NCBI GenBank assembly: GCA_021739695.1
Contig: JAIPBM010000029.1
Span: 1 to 60,234 of the forward strand
Length of the DNA: 60,234 nt
Reading direction: 5' to 3'
Origin: Flavobacteriales bacterium
GTDB lineage: Bacteria > Bacteroidota > Bacteroidia > UBA10329
The first letter of the stretch is position 1, and every line of letters starts with the position of its first letter. A program made the translations under genes and the position numbers. A model generated the notes under the pieces. It was not told the DNA's origin. It did not search any database and was given only the letters and a program-made list of their open reading frames with translations. Of the stretch, positions 36,209 through 45,544 are shown piece by piece.

Positions 36209-37129
36209 ATGAGATTATCCAAGCAATTCGTGTCGCTTTCTGTGGCATTTCTTTCTTTTTTAGCTGTTTCAGCTCAAGATGCAAACACGTATCATCAAAG
36301 AGGTGCATCTAAAATGAGTGTGGGCGATAATGTTGGTGCTTTGGCCGACTTCGAGACAGCTATTTCAATGGATCCAAAGTTCAAAGATGCTTATGTTGAT
36401 AGAGCTGTTGTAAAACAACAAATGAACGATACTGAAGGCGCCATGGCCGATCTGGACAAGGCCATTTCGTTGGATTCAACACTTGGAATTGCCTTTTGCA
36501 ACAGAGGCGTTATTCACGAAAAACAAGGACATCATCAAGCAGCATTGACTGACCTTGACCGCGCACTGAAACTCGATCCATCAGATGCCACCGCAGCGCT
36601 CAATCGGGGGCTGGTAAAAAGTAGAATACAAAATATCGATGGCGCCATGGAAGATTATAATACTGCACTTAAGCTTAGCCCAGATTATGCAAGAGCGTAT
36701 TATCTACGAGGTCTGCTAAAGGCTGGACAAGAAGATATTGATGGAGCAATAAGCGATCTTGATGCGGCCATAAGTTTCGCGCCAAATAGCGCACTTGCTT
36801 ACTGCGATAGAGCAGTTGCCCTCGAGAGAAAAGGCAACTATCAGGAAGCGTTGGCTGATTTTGACCAAGCAATTGCTATTGACCCTGCGAATGCCAGAAC
36901 CTATCGTAATCGAGGAATTGCCCGCGAAAAGGCTGGTAATTGGAAAGGAGCCATCGAAGATTACACGAAAGCAATCTCGCTGAATCAAGAATTCGCAACT
37001 GCTTACTTTGATAGAGGAGTGGCTAATTATCGTAATGGCGAAAAGGAGAAGGGCTGTGAAGACGTGAAGAAGGCGGCCGCTTTTGGATACGAGCAGGCTG
37101 TTTTTACGCTTGATGAATTGTGCAAATGA
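36209..37129 (+). CDS. Exported TPR-repeat protein
   Basis: A signal peptide (MRLSKQFVSLSVAFLSFLAVSAQ) is followed by eight consecutive 34-residue TPR units of the pattern AYxxRGxxKxxxGDxxGAxxDxxxAIxLDP. The ATG at 36209 was chosen because the longer frame starts with TTG and adds non-signal sequence. The protein probably scaffolds a periplasmic or outer membrane complex. Partner unknown. Confidence 0.85.
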   Translation: MRLSKQFVSLSVAFLSFLAVSAQDANTYHQRGASKMSVGDNVGALADFETAISMDPKFKDAYVDRAVVKQQMNDTEGAMADLDKAISLDSTLGIAFCNRGVIHEKQGHHQAALTDLDRALKLDPSDATAALNRGLVKSRIQNIDGAMEDYNTALKLSPDYARAYYLRGLLKAGQEDIDGAISDLDAAISFAPNSALAYCDRAVALERKGNYQEALADFDQAIAIDPANARTYRNRGIAREKAGNWKGAIEDYTKAISLNQEFATAYFDRGVANYRNGEKEKGCEDVKKAAAFGYEQAVFTLDELCK

Positions 37130-37204
37130 TTCTAGGTTCAAAACCTAGTTGATGCATTTTCCATTAGGATCCCAGTCAATTTCAAATTGTCAGATTGGAC
37201 ATAG

Positions 37205-37233
37205 TTTCTGACGTTATCAAATCTTTACATTTA
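37205..37233 (+). promoter_or_regulatory. Candidate Bacteroidetes promoter
   Basis: TTTC (37205-37208), one base from the -33 TTTG box, lies 17 bases before TACATTTA (37226-37233), one base from TAnnTTTG. The start codon of the T9SS cargo gene follows 24 bases later. Confidence 0.35.
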
Positions 37234-37256
37234 TCGCATCAATCAACCCCTATAAC

Positions 37257-39491
37257 ATGAGAAAGAACATTACCCTAATCACCTTTATATTCCTGGGTTT
37301 TACTGCGTTCGCGCAAAATCTCGTGGTTAATCCAAGCTTTGAACAAACTTCCAGCAACTGTGGCAATTTTGGCGGAGAAGGATTCTTCACTGATCTTTCT
37401 GGTAGTTGGAGCAATGCCAGTTCCAATGCTCCTGGTGATAGTTGCTCTTCGCCTGATCTTTTCTCATCATGTAATACCATTTTCGGCAGTCCTGGACCAA
37501 CTCACATGCCTAACTCAACGTTGGGTTATCAGTACTCGCATACAGGTACACGTCATGCTGGAATCATCACACATGAATCGCTGGATGAATACCGCGAATA
37601 CATTCAAGGTCATACATCTGCTCCATTGCAAGCAGGCGTGAGTTATTGTGTGAGTATGTATGTCAGTTTAGGGAATTCTGTGGTTTATGCCACAGACAAC
37701 ATGGGCGTTTACTTTACCAATACACCTTATCTGCGCGACCCTTGTCCTGGTCAGACAAGTTCATTGATCAACGTTACTCCTCAATTGAACTACGATTGCG
37801 CTCCTATCACAGATACGACTTCCAATTGGTTTCGGCTACAGTGGAATTATGTGGCAACGGGTGGTGAGCAGTATTTTACAATCGGGAATTTCTTTAATAA
37901 CGCAAATACGAATATCGTTACGGTAGGCAACAACTTCATCAATCCATATGCCTACTACTACATTGACGATGTAAGCATTATTGCTTCATCAGAATGCTGC
38001 TATGCAGATGTTCCAGCTACTCAGGTTGTTTGTGCCAGCGATGCGGCATTCAATTTAATAGCTACTGGCGGTGTTGGAAGCAGTTGTTCAGGAACGGTTT
38101 CGGGAACGTGGTCTGGAACAGGCATCACAAATGCCAATACAGGAACTTTCAACCCGGCCACGGCAGGAGTTGGCACACACACACTTACATATACAATGAG
38201 CTGTGGATATACCACAACATCGACCGTCATTGTAAGTGGCTGTGCAGCACTAACTGTTTGCCAAGAAGCGAATGGTGATCTAACGGTAACTGGAGGTGTT
38301 GGACCATATACATGGAATGAGCAAGTAGTAGGCGAGGATTGCAGTGCTTGTCTTGACATGTTTCCATTTCCTCCTTGTACCTTCCCAACTGATTGTTCGG
38401 TGCCTACATTAGAATGGTCTCAATATGCTAATGGAACTACAATCACACCTCCGGGAACTTGGCCAATCCAAGTTACTGACAGTGATGGTGGTTCTTTGGA
38501 AATTGTTGGTTTGGCCGGACTTCCTTTGTGTTCTGGTGGAGCATGTGACCTCGAAGTTCAACTCATTTCTTCACAAGATGCATGTGATGGCGTGGAAAAT
38601 GGTACGGCTACGGTAAATGCGATTGGAAACATCAGTACAGTAAGCTATTCTTGGAACACGGTTCCTGTACAAAATGGTGTCACGGCATCATCTTTAGCCA
38701 CAGGAGAATACGTAGTCACAGCCACTGATCAGCAAGGCTGTGAAAGCACACTTACTGTAGTTATCGGAAGCGGGGGAATTATTGCTAATGCTGGAGAAGA
38801 TGTCGTTATCTGTAAAGGACAGACTACCGTTCTTTCTGCATCAGGTGGTATAGGATACGTTTGGGATCATGGAGCAGGTACGGGAGCAACTGTGACTGTT
38901 GGACCAGGTTCTACCACCACATATACGGTTACTGTTACTGGGGCTGGCGGATGTCCAGGTACGGATCAAGTTACTGTAACGGTGTATGATACTCCTGCAG
39001 TGAATTTTATCACAGAAAGCACCACTGTATGTAGTGAATCAAGTTCGGTACAATTGTTCGGTGATCCATCGGGAGGAACGTTTTCTGGAGACGGAGTAAC
39101 TGGAAATTCATTTAACCCAGCATCTGCTGGAGTTGGAGAGCATATTATCACTTATGAATATTTTGAGCAGCAAGAATGTCCTGGAACAGATAATATCACA
39201 ATCACTGTTGAATTGTGTACTGGGATTTCTGATATCGCAACGGAAGAACTCAACGTTCACCCAAATCCAAGTTCAGGAATTTTCACTGTGGAATACAACG
39301 GAAACCTTACTGGAGTGGCAGAATTTATTCTTAGAGACATGACTGGAAGATCGGTTGTAACTACAAAACGTGCTGAATTAAATGGACTTCGACTGTCTTT
39401 TGACATCAGTACGCTTGCCAACGGTCAATATTTATTGGACATGGTTAAAGATGGAAAACGCCTCAGCACTACGCGTTTGACCAAGCAATAG
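37257..39491 (+). CDS. Large T9SS-secreted multidomain protein
   Basis: The signal peptide MRKNITLITFIFLGFTAFAQ is followed by a jelly-roll carbohydrate-binding-like domain starting NLVVNPSFEQ (about 20-245). Several Ig/SprB-like repeats follow (SYSWNTVPVQNGVTASSL, YVWDHGAGTGATVTV, GGTFSGDGVTGNSFNP). A T9SS sorting domain (VHPNPSSGIFTVEY) ends the protein. Many cysteines (about 25) occur in the N-terminal half, suggesting disulfides outside the cell. Probably a surface or released adhesin or binding protein. Confidence 0.8.
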   Translation: MRKNITLITFIFLGFTAFAQNLVVNPSFEQTSSNCGNFGGEGFFTDLSGSWSNASSNAPGDSCSSPDLFSSCNTIFGSPGPTHMPNSTLGYQYSHTGTRHAGIITHESLDEYREYIQGHTSAPLQAGVSYCVSMYVSLGNSVVYATDNMGVYFTNTPYLRDPCPGQTSSLINVTPQLNYDCAPITDTTSNWFRLQWNYVATGGEQYFTIGNFFNNANTNIVTVGNNFINPYAYYYIDDVSIIASSECCYADVPATQVVCASDAAFNLIATGGVGSSCSGTVSGTWSGTGITNANTGTFNPATAGVGTHTLTYTMSCGYTTTSTVIVSGCAALTVCQEANGDLTVTGGVGPYTWNEQVVGEDCSACLDMFPFPPCTFPTDCSVPTLEWSQYANGTTITPPGTWPIQVTDSDGGSLEIVGLAGLPLCSGGACDLEVQLISSQDACDGVENGTATVNAIGNISTVSYSWNTVPVQNGVTASSLATGEYVVTATDQQGCESTLTVVIGSGGIIANAGEDVVICKGQTTVLSASGGIGYVWDHGAGTGATVTVGPGSTTTYTVTVTGAGGCPGTDQVTVTVYDTPAVNFITESTTVCSESSSVQLFGDPSGGTFSGDGVTGNSFNPASAGVGEHIITYEYFEQQECPGTDNITITVELCTGISDIATEELNVHPNPSSGIFTVEYNGNLTGVAEFILRDMTGRSVVTTKRAELNGLRLSFDISTLANGQYLLDMVKDGKRLSTTRLTKQ

Positions 39492-39497
39492 AACAAG

Positions 39498-39529
39498 AAA
39501 GGTGGGAACATAATTTCCCACCTTTTTTT
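39498..39529 (+). terminator. Rho-independent terminator
   Basis: GGTGGGAA (39501-39508) pairs with TTCCCACC (39515-39522), followed by seven T. Strong classical structure after the T9SS cargo gene. Confidence 0.85.
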
Positions 39530-39578
39530 ATCCAATATTTCGATAAAACCTTCGTTCACGCCACGTGATTGAAAAAAC

Positions 39579-39586
39579 TATCTTTG
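39579..39586 (+). promoter_or_regulatory. Candidate -7 element TATCTTTG before bamD
   Basis: A perfect TAnnTTTG match 5 bases before the ATG at 39592. TTCA at 39555-39558, 20 bases upstream, is near the TTTG -33 consensus. Implies a nearly leaderless message for the bamD-rpoZ unit. Confidence 0.45.
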
Positions 39587-39591
39587 CGGCC

Positions 39592-40428
39592 ATGTTAAAA
39601 AACGCGTCCGCGGCCATCTTTTTATCGTTTATTCTATTAGGGTTTGCAGGATGCAGTAAGTATCAGCGGGTTCTAAAAAGCAACGATTTCGAACAGAAGT
39701 TCGATATGGCCAAGACCTATTACGATAATGGAAAGTACCAGAAAGCGTTTCCGTTGTTCGAGGAATTGATCACAGTGTTCAGGGGAACGAGTAAGGCCGA
39801 AGACGTTTATTACTATTACGCTTATTGCAATTATCAACTCGGAGACTACATGTTGGCCGGTTACCATTATGACAATTTCGTCAGAACGTTTCCAAGAAGC
39901 AGTAGGGCAGAAGATGCGCAGTTCATGAATGCCAAATGTTACTTTCTCGATTCGGCAGAACCGAGTTTAGATCAGGCAAGTACCAAAAAGGCAATTGATG
40001 AAATGCAGATTTTCATCAATAAATACCCAGAAAGCCCGAAGGTTGATGAATGTAACGATCTGATGGATCGTCTGAGGTTCAAATTGGAAACGAAAAGCTA
40101 CAATACTGCTAAACTTTATTACCGTCTTGGTGAATATAAAGCTGCTATCTTTGCGCTCCGAAATACGCTTGAAGACTATCCTGATACTAAATTCAGAGAA
40201 GAGATTAGTTTTATGATACTTCGTTCAAGTTATCTGCTTGCAGATAACAGTATTGAGGAAAAGAAAATTGAGCGTTTTGAACAGACATTGAAAGAATGTG
40301 ATGATTTCATCGAACGACATCCAAGGTCGTCTGATGTGAGAAACGCAGAGAATATTAAAGAAGATTCTAAGAAGGAACTTGAAAAGTTAAATACCCGTAA
40401 AGATGGAATACAAAAACACAAAGGCTGA
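39592..40428 (+). CDS. bamD: Outer membrane assembly lipoprotein BamD
   Basis: The lipobox GFAGC near residue 21 precedes TPR-like helices (KSNDFEQKFDMAKTYYDNGKY), with further repeats through residue 250. The architecture and length (278 residues) fit BamD, the essential lipoprotein of the beta-barrel assembly machine. The ATG at 39592 gives the lipoprotein signal directly. The last 26 bases overlap rpoZ, and the bamD-rpoZ-coaC order is typical of Bacteroidetes. Confidence 0.93.
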   Translation: MLKNASAAIFLSFILLGFAGCSKYQRVLKSNDFEQKFDMAKTYYDNGKYQKAFPLFEELITVFRGTSKAEDVYYYYAYCNYQLGDYMLAGYHYDNFVRTFPRSSRAEDAQFMNAKCYFLDSAEPSLDQASTKKAIDEMQIFINKYPESPKVDECNDLMDRLRFKLETKSYNTAKLYYRLGEYKAAIFALRNTLEDYPDTKFREEISFMILRSSYLLADNSIEEKKIERFEQTLKECDDFIERHPRSSDVRNAENIKEDSKKELEKLNTRKDGIQKHKG

Positions 40429-40759
40429 AAGAGATACTGTAACCAGAGACATGCGTCAGTTTGAGACTGGAACGGACAATACGTTCGAAACCATCGCTAT
40501 AATTGCAAAACGCGCAAATCAGATCGGTGCAGACATCAAGGAAGAATTGAATTCTAAATTGGCTGAATTTGCAACTACTTCTGACAATCTGGAAGAGATC
40601 TTTGAGAACAGAGAGCAAATTGAAATCTCTAAGTTCTACGAAGCGCTTCCTAAGCCAGTATCAATTGCTGTTGAGGAGTACTTGAACGGTAAGATATATT
40701 TCAGAAACCCAGCAAAAGAAGAGGCTGCTGAAGCAGAAGCCACTTCTACTGAAGCATAA
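40403..40759 (+). CDS. rpoZ: RNA polymerase omega subunit, Bacteroidetes type
   Basis: A 118-residue protein with the Bacteroidetes omega pattern: NTFETIAIIAKRANQIGADI (about 29-48), LEEIFENREQIEISKFYEAL (about 69-88), then PKPVSIAVEEYLNGKIYFRN. Acidic C-terminal tail. It overlaps bamD by 26 bases and is followed by a strong terminator. Confidence 0.92.
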   Translation: MEYKNTKAERDTVTRDMRQFETGTDNTFETIAIIAKRANQIGADIKEELNSKLAEFATTSDNLEEIFENREQIEISKFYEALPKPVSIAVEEYLNGKIYFRNPAKEEAAEAEATSTEA

Positions 40760-40777
40760 GTTTGAATAAAATTGAGC

Positions 40778-40812
40778 ATGAAAACCCGACATCGTTCGGG
40801 TTTTCATGTTTT
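40778..40812 (+). terminator. Rho-independent terminator after rpoZ
   Basis: A perfect 12-bp stem, ATGAAAACCCGA (40778-40789) with TCGGGTTTTCAT (40796-40807), around a 6-base loop. The T-rich right arm follows. It separates bamD-rpoZ from coaC. Confidence 0.75.
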
Positions 40813-40851
40813 CAGAACTTAGTTTTGGTTTCATTCTACAAGGACAAGACC

Positions 40852-41388
40852 ATGAAGGGGAAAAAGATCTTAGTTGGAATTAGCGGAGGAATTGCAGCGT
40901 ACAAAACTCCGTTGCTTATCAGATTATTGGTGAAAGCCGGTGCTGAAGTAAAAGTGGTGGCTACAGATGCTTCTTTCGAATTCGTTACAGCACTTACATT
41001 ATCCACGCTATCGAAAAACCCGGTTGTTTCAACATTTTCAGACGAGTCTGGAAATTGGAATAACCATGTTGAATTAGGCCTTTGGGCTGATGTTTTCGTA
41101 ATTGCCCCAGCAACTGCCAACACTATTGGAAAAATGGCCAACGGTATTTGCGACAGCCTTCTACTTGCTACTTATTTATCCGCTCGATGTCCTGTAGTTG
41201 TAGCACCAGCCATGGATCTTGACATGCTTCAGCATCCTGCGGTTCAAAAAAACATGCAAACCATTCTTGGGTTCGGAAACCATATCATTGATCCAACGGA
41301 AGGAGAATTGGCAAGTGGTTTAGTTGGTAAAGGTAGAATGGCAGAGCCTGACGAGATCTTTCAGTTTATTTCAACGCTCATCCAATGA
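40852..41388 (+). CDS. coaC: Phosphopantothenoylcysteine decarboxylase (CoaC half)
   Basis: A 178-residue flavoprotein: KKILVGISGGIAAYKTPLL at the N-terminus, an active-site region with the His in NHVELG, then the PATANTIGKMANGICDSLL and APAMDLDMLQHP segments of the CoaC/Dfp family. It catalyses the FMN-dependent decarboxylation step of coenzyme A synthesis. In most bacteria it is fused to CoaB; here a stop codon overlaps the coaB start (ATGA at 41385-41388). ATG 40852 was chosen because upstream in-frame codons run through the rpoZ terminator. Confidence 0.93.
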   Translation: MKGKKILVGISGGIAAYKTPLLIRLLVKAGAEVKVVATDASFEFVTALTLSTLSKNPVVSTFSDESGNWNNHVELGLWADVFVIAPATANTIGKMANGICDSLLLATYLSARCPVVVAPAMDLDMLQHPAVQKNMQTILGFGNHIIDPTEGELASGLVGKGRMAEPDEIFQFISTLIQ

Positions 41389-42035
41389 CTGAACTGAAGG
41401 GGAAGAAAGTACTGGTAACAGCAGGGCCAACGCACGAGGCGATTGATCCTGTTCGCTACATCAGCAATCATTCTTCTGGAAAAATGGGGATTGCTATTGC
41501 AGAAGCTGCACTTGAACAAGGAGCGGAAGTAACCCTGATCTGTGGCCCATCTAATGTCACTTCGGCAGAGGGAATAAACAGGATAAACGTACGTTCTGCG
41601 CAAGACATGTTTGAGGCCGTAATGCAAATCCGATCTAAAAATGATATCCTGATACTTTCCGCAGCGGTTGCCGATTATCGGCCAAAATCGGTAGCTGATA
41701 AGAAGATCAAGAAGAAAGTGGCCGAACTGGTGATTGAACTGGAACCTACGCCAGATATCTTGGCTTCATTGGGAAAGCAAAAACAACCAGGTCAACTTTT
41801 GGTCGGATTTGCGTTAGAAACAGATAATGAACTGAGCAATGCGCAGGAAAAACTTAAAAAAAAGAACTGCGATCTGATTGTCTTGAACTCACTTCAAGAT
41901 TCTGGAGCTGGATTTGGGCATGATACAAACAAGGTCTCAATTCTGGACAGACACAATAATATCACTACTTTTGAATTGAAGTCGAAAGCAGAAGTTGCCA
42001 AAGATATTCTGCGCACAATCGTTGCCTTCAAATGA
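41385..42035 (+). CDS. coaB: Phosphopantothenate-cysteine ligase (CoaB half)
   Basis: A 216-residue protein starting at the usual CoaB domain boundary (LKGKKVLVTAGPTHEAIDP, then VRYISNHSSGKMG). The NPxxxxx-type region reads LSAAVADYRPKSVADKKIKK, with the conserved Lys residues and the VGFALETDN motif. With CoaC this makes a complete 394-residue CoaBC. Start overlaps the coaC stop by 4 bases; its own stop overlaps the porD start. Confidence 0.93.
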   Translation: MTELKGKKVLVTAGPTHEAIDPVRYISNHSSGKMGIAIAEAALEQGAEVTLICGPSNVTSAEGINRINVRSAQDMFEAVMQIRSKNDILILSAAVADYRPKSVADKKIKKKVAELVIELEPTPDILASLGKQKQPGQLLVGFALETDNELSNAQEKLKKKNCDLIVLNSLQDSGAGFGHDTNKVSILDRHNNITTFELKSKAEVAKDILRTIVAFK

Positions 42036-42925
42036 GACACTTTTTTACACTATTTCTCCTATTTATCAGTCTTGCTTCTGTTGCTCAGGAGCTCAATTGC
42101 ACTGTTACCGTTATAAGTCCGCAGGTTCAGAACACGGAGAAGCGAATCTTTGAAACACTACAAAAAGACATTCGGCAGTTCATGACATCAACTGCTTGGA
42201 CAACGGATGTTTTTGCACAGGACGAACGCATCGAATGTAGTATACTGATCACCGTTACGGAACGTGTCTCAACAGACACTTACAAGGCCACGATGCAGGT
42301 TCAATCGAGCCGACCTGCTTACATGACCGCCTACAACACGGTCTTATTGAACGTGAATGATCAAGATTTTACCTTTCAATACAATGAAGGTCAACCACTG
42401 CAATGGCAGCAGAATCAACACATTAGCAACTTGACTTCTGTGCTTGCCTTTTATGCCTACATGATCATTGGAGCAGATTACGATAGTTTCTCACCGCAAG
42501 GAGGCGAAGCACATTTTCAAAAAGCACTTCAAATTGTGAATAATGCACAAAATGAATCTCAACGAGGATGGAAAGCTTTCGAAGGGTCGAAGAACCGTTA
42601 TTGGTTGGTTGAAAATATGGTGAACGCAAGGTATGAGCGGTACAGAGATGTGATGTACAAATACCATCGTTTGGGACTTGATGTGATGCAATCAGACCTG
42701 AATGGAGGAAGGCAAGTGATCACTGACTGTCTGCCATTGCTTCAGCAAATGCGATTGGATCAACCGAACTCTTATTTGCTCACGGTTTTCTTCACAGCTA
42801 AGGTTGATGAGTTCATCAACATTTATAAAGAAGCATTCCCTGATATGAAAACGAAGGCTGCAAATGCACTTATGCAGATGGATCCGGCCAATGCCAATAA
42901 GTATCAGGCAATTGTAAAAGGGTAG
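42032..42925 (+). CDS. porD: Type IX secretion-associated protein PorD (DUF4835)
   Basis: A 297-residue protein with a signal peptide (MRHFFTLFLLFISLASVAQ). It has the family pattern ELNCTVTVISPQVQNTEKRIF, FTFQYNEGQPL and NLTSVLAFYAYMIIGADYDSF. Members of DUF4835 have been tied to T9SS (PorD) and lie between coaB and recN in many Bacteroidetes, as here. The ATG overlaps the coaB stop. Periplasmic or outer-membrane localisation is expected. Confidence 0.88.
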   Translation: MRHFFTLFLLFISLASVAQELNCTVTVISPQVQNTEKRIFETLQKDIRQFMTSTAWTTDVFAQDERIECSILITVTERVSTDTYKATMQVQSSRPAYMTAYNTVLLNVNDQDFTFQYNEGQPLQWQQNQHISNLTSVLAFYAYMIIGADYDSFSPQGGEAHFQKALQIVNNAQNESQRGWKAFEGSKNRYWLVENMVNARYERYRDVMYKYHRLGLDVMQSDLNGGRQVITDCLPLLQQMRLDQPNSYLLTVFFTAKVDEFINIYKEAFPDMKTKAANALMQMDPANANKYQAIVKG

Positions 42926-42929
42926 AGTT

Positions 42930-44588
42930 ATGCTCACCCGTCTTCATATCCGAAACTACGCGATCATCAGCGAGTTGGACGTTGAGCTGAATGAAGGGCT
43001 CACCATCATTACAGGTGAAACAGGTGCTGGAAAATCAATATTGATCGGGGCGCTTTCGTTGGTTCTTGGCAAACGTGCCGATGCAACGGTGCTTTATAAT
43101 GAATCTGAGAAATGTGTTGTGGAAGCATTCTTCAATATTTCGGGTTACGAGTTAGAGCCATTCTTTGCTGAAAACGACCTTGATTTTGAGAATCCAACCA
43201 TCCTCCGAAGAGAAATAAATGCGAACGGTAAATCGCGAGCGTTCATCAATGACACACCTGTAACCTTACTTCAGCTCAAAGATCTCGCTTCAAAGCTTAT
43301 AGATATTCATTCTCAGCATGAAGTACTGACATTGAAGTCTGCTGAATTCAGAGCTCGCTTTCTAGACCTCTGTGCTGATGGTGGTAAACAATCAAATCGC
43401 TATCAGTTGCAATATGCTGCCTGGAATACGCTTCGCAAGGAAGTGGAAACCTTGAGGAACAGTTTAGCGAAATCAGCTGCTGATGAAGATTACCTCAAAT
43501 TTCAATTGGAGGAATTGCTAGCGCTGAATTTGAAAGAAGGAGAATTAGCTGAAAATCAAGAACGATTGTCGTTGCTCGAAAATGCAGAAGAGATAACGGT
43601 CACCTTGAGTGGAATTTCTGATATGCTACAGAATGGAGAAAATCCGTTGGTTGATAGTTTGCGAAAAGCAGAAACTGAACTCCAACGTCTAGCAAAAAAG
43701 TATCCGTCTGCTACTGAATGGGCACAACGCATCAAGCAAAGTCTGATTGATCTGGAAGATGTAGCTGAAGAAATGAATCAGCGGTCTTTGGCCATTGATC
43801 AAGATCCAGCAGAGTTACAACGGCTGGAAGAGCGGGTTGATGAGATTCTACGATTGATGACCAAACATCGCGTTCAGTCCGAATCAGAATTGATTCAATT
43901 TCAGGCTGAATTGGATGAAAAACTACTGTCAATCAATAATTCTGATGAGAAGCTGACAATCTTGAACGGTAGACTTGAAATTGCCGAATCGTTGCTTCAA
44001 AAAGAAGCAGACAAACTCACCGAGACAAGAAAAGCCGAAGCCAAGCGAATATCTCCCATACTTGCCAAAGAATTGCAGCAGTTGGGAATGCCAGATGCGC
44101 AGATGAATATTCTTATTGAACCATCAGAAAGAAGTAGCGATGGTCAAGATCGGATTGAGATTCTGTTTACAGCCAACAAGGGCCAAAAGCCTCAGGATAT
44201 AAGTAAGATTGCCAGTGGCGGAGAACTTTCGCGACTGATGCTTTCAGTAAAAGCTGAAATGGCGAGTAAGACCCAACTTCCAGCCATCATATTTGATGAG
44301 ATCGATACAGGGGTTTCTGGAGATGTGGCCGATAAGATGGGAGGGAAGATCAAAGACCTAAGCAAGCAAATGCAGATTCTGTGCATTACACATTTGCCAC
44401 AGATCGCATCCAAAGCCGATCAGCATTTGTTTGTTTACAAAGAAGAGCAGGAGGGAAGGGCCGTTACTGGAGTCCGTAAATTGGATGAAGCGGAAAGAAT
44501 TTTGGAAATTGCAAAGATGTTGAGCAACGCCAATCCTACGGAAGCTGCGTTGGCTCATGCAAAAAACTTAGTCAACTTGAATAATTAG
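42930..44588 (+). CDS. recN: DNA repair protein RecN
   Basis: A 552-residue SMC-like ATPase with Walker A GETGAGKS (29-36), a central coiled-coil (about 150-360), the signature IASGGELSRLMLSVKAEM and Walker B AIIFDEIDTGVSG. RecN holds broken DNA ends together during double-strand-break repair. Starts 4 bases after porD and ends the bamD-to-recN block. Confidence 0.97.
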   Translation: MLTRLHIRNYAIISELDVELNEGLTIITGETGAGKSILIGALSLVLGKRADATVLYNESEKCVVEAFFNISGYELEPFFAENDLDFENPTILRREINANGKSRAFINDTPVTLLQLKDLASKLIDIHSQHEVLTLKSAEFRARFLDLCADGGKQSNRYQLQYAAWNTLRKEVETLRNSLAKSAADEDYLKFQLEELLALNLKEGELAENQERLSLLENAEEITVTLSGISDMLQNGENPLVDSLRKAETELQRLAKKYPSATEWAQRIKQSLIDLEDVAEEMNQRSLAIDQDPAELQRLEERVDEILRLMTKHRVQSESELIQFQAELDEKLLSINNSDEKLTILNGRLEIAESLLQKEADKLTETRKAEAKRISPILAKELQQLGMPDAQMNILIEPSERSSDGQDRIEILFTANKGQKPQDISKIASGGELSRLMLSVKAEMASKTQLPAIIFDEIDTGVSGDVADKMGGKIKDLSKQMQILCITHLPQIASKADQHLFVYKEEQEGRAVTGVRKLDEAERILEIAKMLSNANPTEAALAHAKNLVNLNN

Positions 44589-44593
44589 AAATT

Positions 44594-44677
44594 AGAAATG
44601 AAGAATTATGAATTGAATGGTCATGCTCACAACCATGTAACGGTGTAGCCATTTCTACTTCATAATTTTTAATTCAT
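44594..44677. repeat. Imperfect inverted AT-rich repeat between recN and fabI
   Basis: The left arm around AGAATTATGAATT (44602-44614) is matched, inverted, by TTCATAATTTTTAATTCAT (44659-44677) with mismatches. Similar 'aattatgaa' spacer repeats are common in flavobacterial genomes. No ORF and no T-run, so not a clear terminator. Confidence 0.35.
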
Positions 44678-44687
44678 CATTATCGAA

Positions 44688-45473
44688 ATGGGATACGGAT
44701 TATTAAAAGGAAAGAAAGGAATCATTTTCGGAGCACTTGACGAACGGTCGATAGCTTGGAAAGTGGCGGAGAAATGTAGCGAAGAAGGCGCTGAGATCAT
44801 GCTCACCAATGCGCCAGTTGCCTTGCGAATGGGTAAGATCAATGAACTGGCAGAAAAGCTAAACACGATAGTTGTTCCAGCGGATGTGACGGTGATGGAA
44901 GACATCGAAAACCTGGTTTCAACTGCAAAAGAGACATTCGGAGGAATTGATTTTGTACTGCATTCTGTGGGAATGTCGCCTAACGTGAGAAAGGGGAGAG
45001 TTTATACTGATCTGAACTATGAATTCTACCATAAGACCTTGGACATTTCGGCCATGTCGTTGCATCGCGTGTTGCAAACCTGCTACAAGATGGATGCGCT
45101 GAATGAATATGCTTCCGTGATTGCGTTGACTTACATTGCTGCGCAACGGACCTATACCGGTTATGGAGATATGGCTGAAGCGAAAGCGATGCTCGAAAGT
45201 ATTGCTCGTAGTTTCGGTCATCATTATGGCGTAAAAAAGAACGTTCGGGTTAATACCGTTTCTCAAAGTCCAACCGTGACCACAGCAGGTTCGGGAGTAG
45301 AAGGATTTGATGATTTCATCTCCAATGCAGACAAACTTTCTCCACTCGGAAATGCAAGCGCATCAGAATGTGCCGATTATTGCGTTACGCTCTTTTCAGA
45401 CCTTACCCGAAAAGTGACGATGCAGAACCTATTCCATGATGGCGGTTACAGCAGCATGGGAGCAGCAGAATAA
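44688..45473 (+). CDS. fabI: Enoyl-[acyl-carrier-protein] reductase FabI
   Basis: A 261-residue SDR protein with the FabI-type cofactor loop GALDERSIAWKVAEKC near the N-terminus and LHSVGMSP mid-protein. The catalytic pair is YGDMAEAK (Tyr with Lys seven residues later), in the YTGYGDMAEAKAMLES segment. It performs the last reduction in each fatty-acid elongation cycle and is the triclosan/isoniazid-class target. Length and spacing are normal. Confidence 0.92.
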   Translation: MGYGLLKGKKGIIFGALDERSIAWKVAEKCSEEGAEIMLTNAPVALRMGKINELAEKLNTIVVPADVTVMEDIENLVSTAKETFGGIDFVLHSVGMSPNVRKGRVYTDLNYEFYHKTLDISAMSLHRVLQTCYKMDALNEYASVIALTYIAAQRTYTGYGDMAEAKAMLESIARSFGHHYGVKKNVRVNTVSQSPTVTTAGSGVEGFDDFISNADKLSPLGNASASECADYCVTLFSDLTRKVTMQNLFHDGGYSSMGAAE

Positions 45474-45497
45474 TTTCAGATTGAACTAGCTGGAAAA

Positions 45498-45525
45498 AGA
45501 AAGAGGGGCAATTTGCCCCTCTTTT
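45498..45525. terminator. Bidirectional terminator between fabI and clpC
   Basis: GAGGGGCA and TGCCCCTC form a perfect stem around ATT near 45503-45521, flanked by an A-run on the left and a T-run on the right. It can serve both convergent genes. Confidence 0.75.
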
Positions 45526-45544
45526 CATTTGCTTTATTCTGGAA

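Noticed and set aside
44594-44677. MITE or insertion element between recN and fabI
   Set aside because: The arms are imperfect, there is no target duplication and no second copy in the window.
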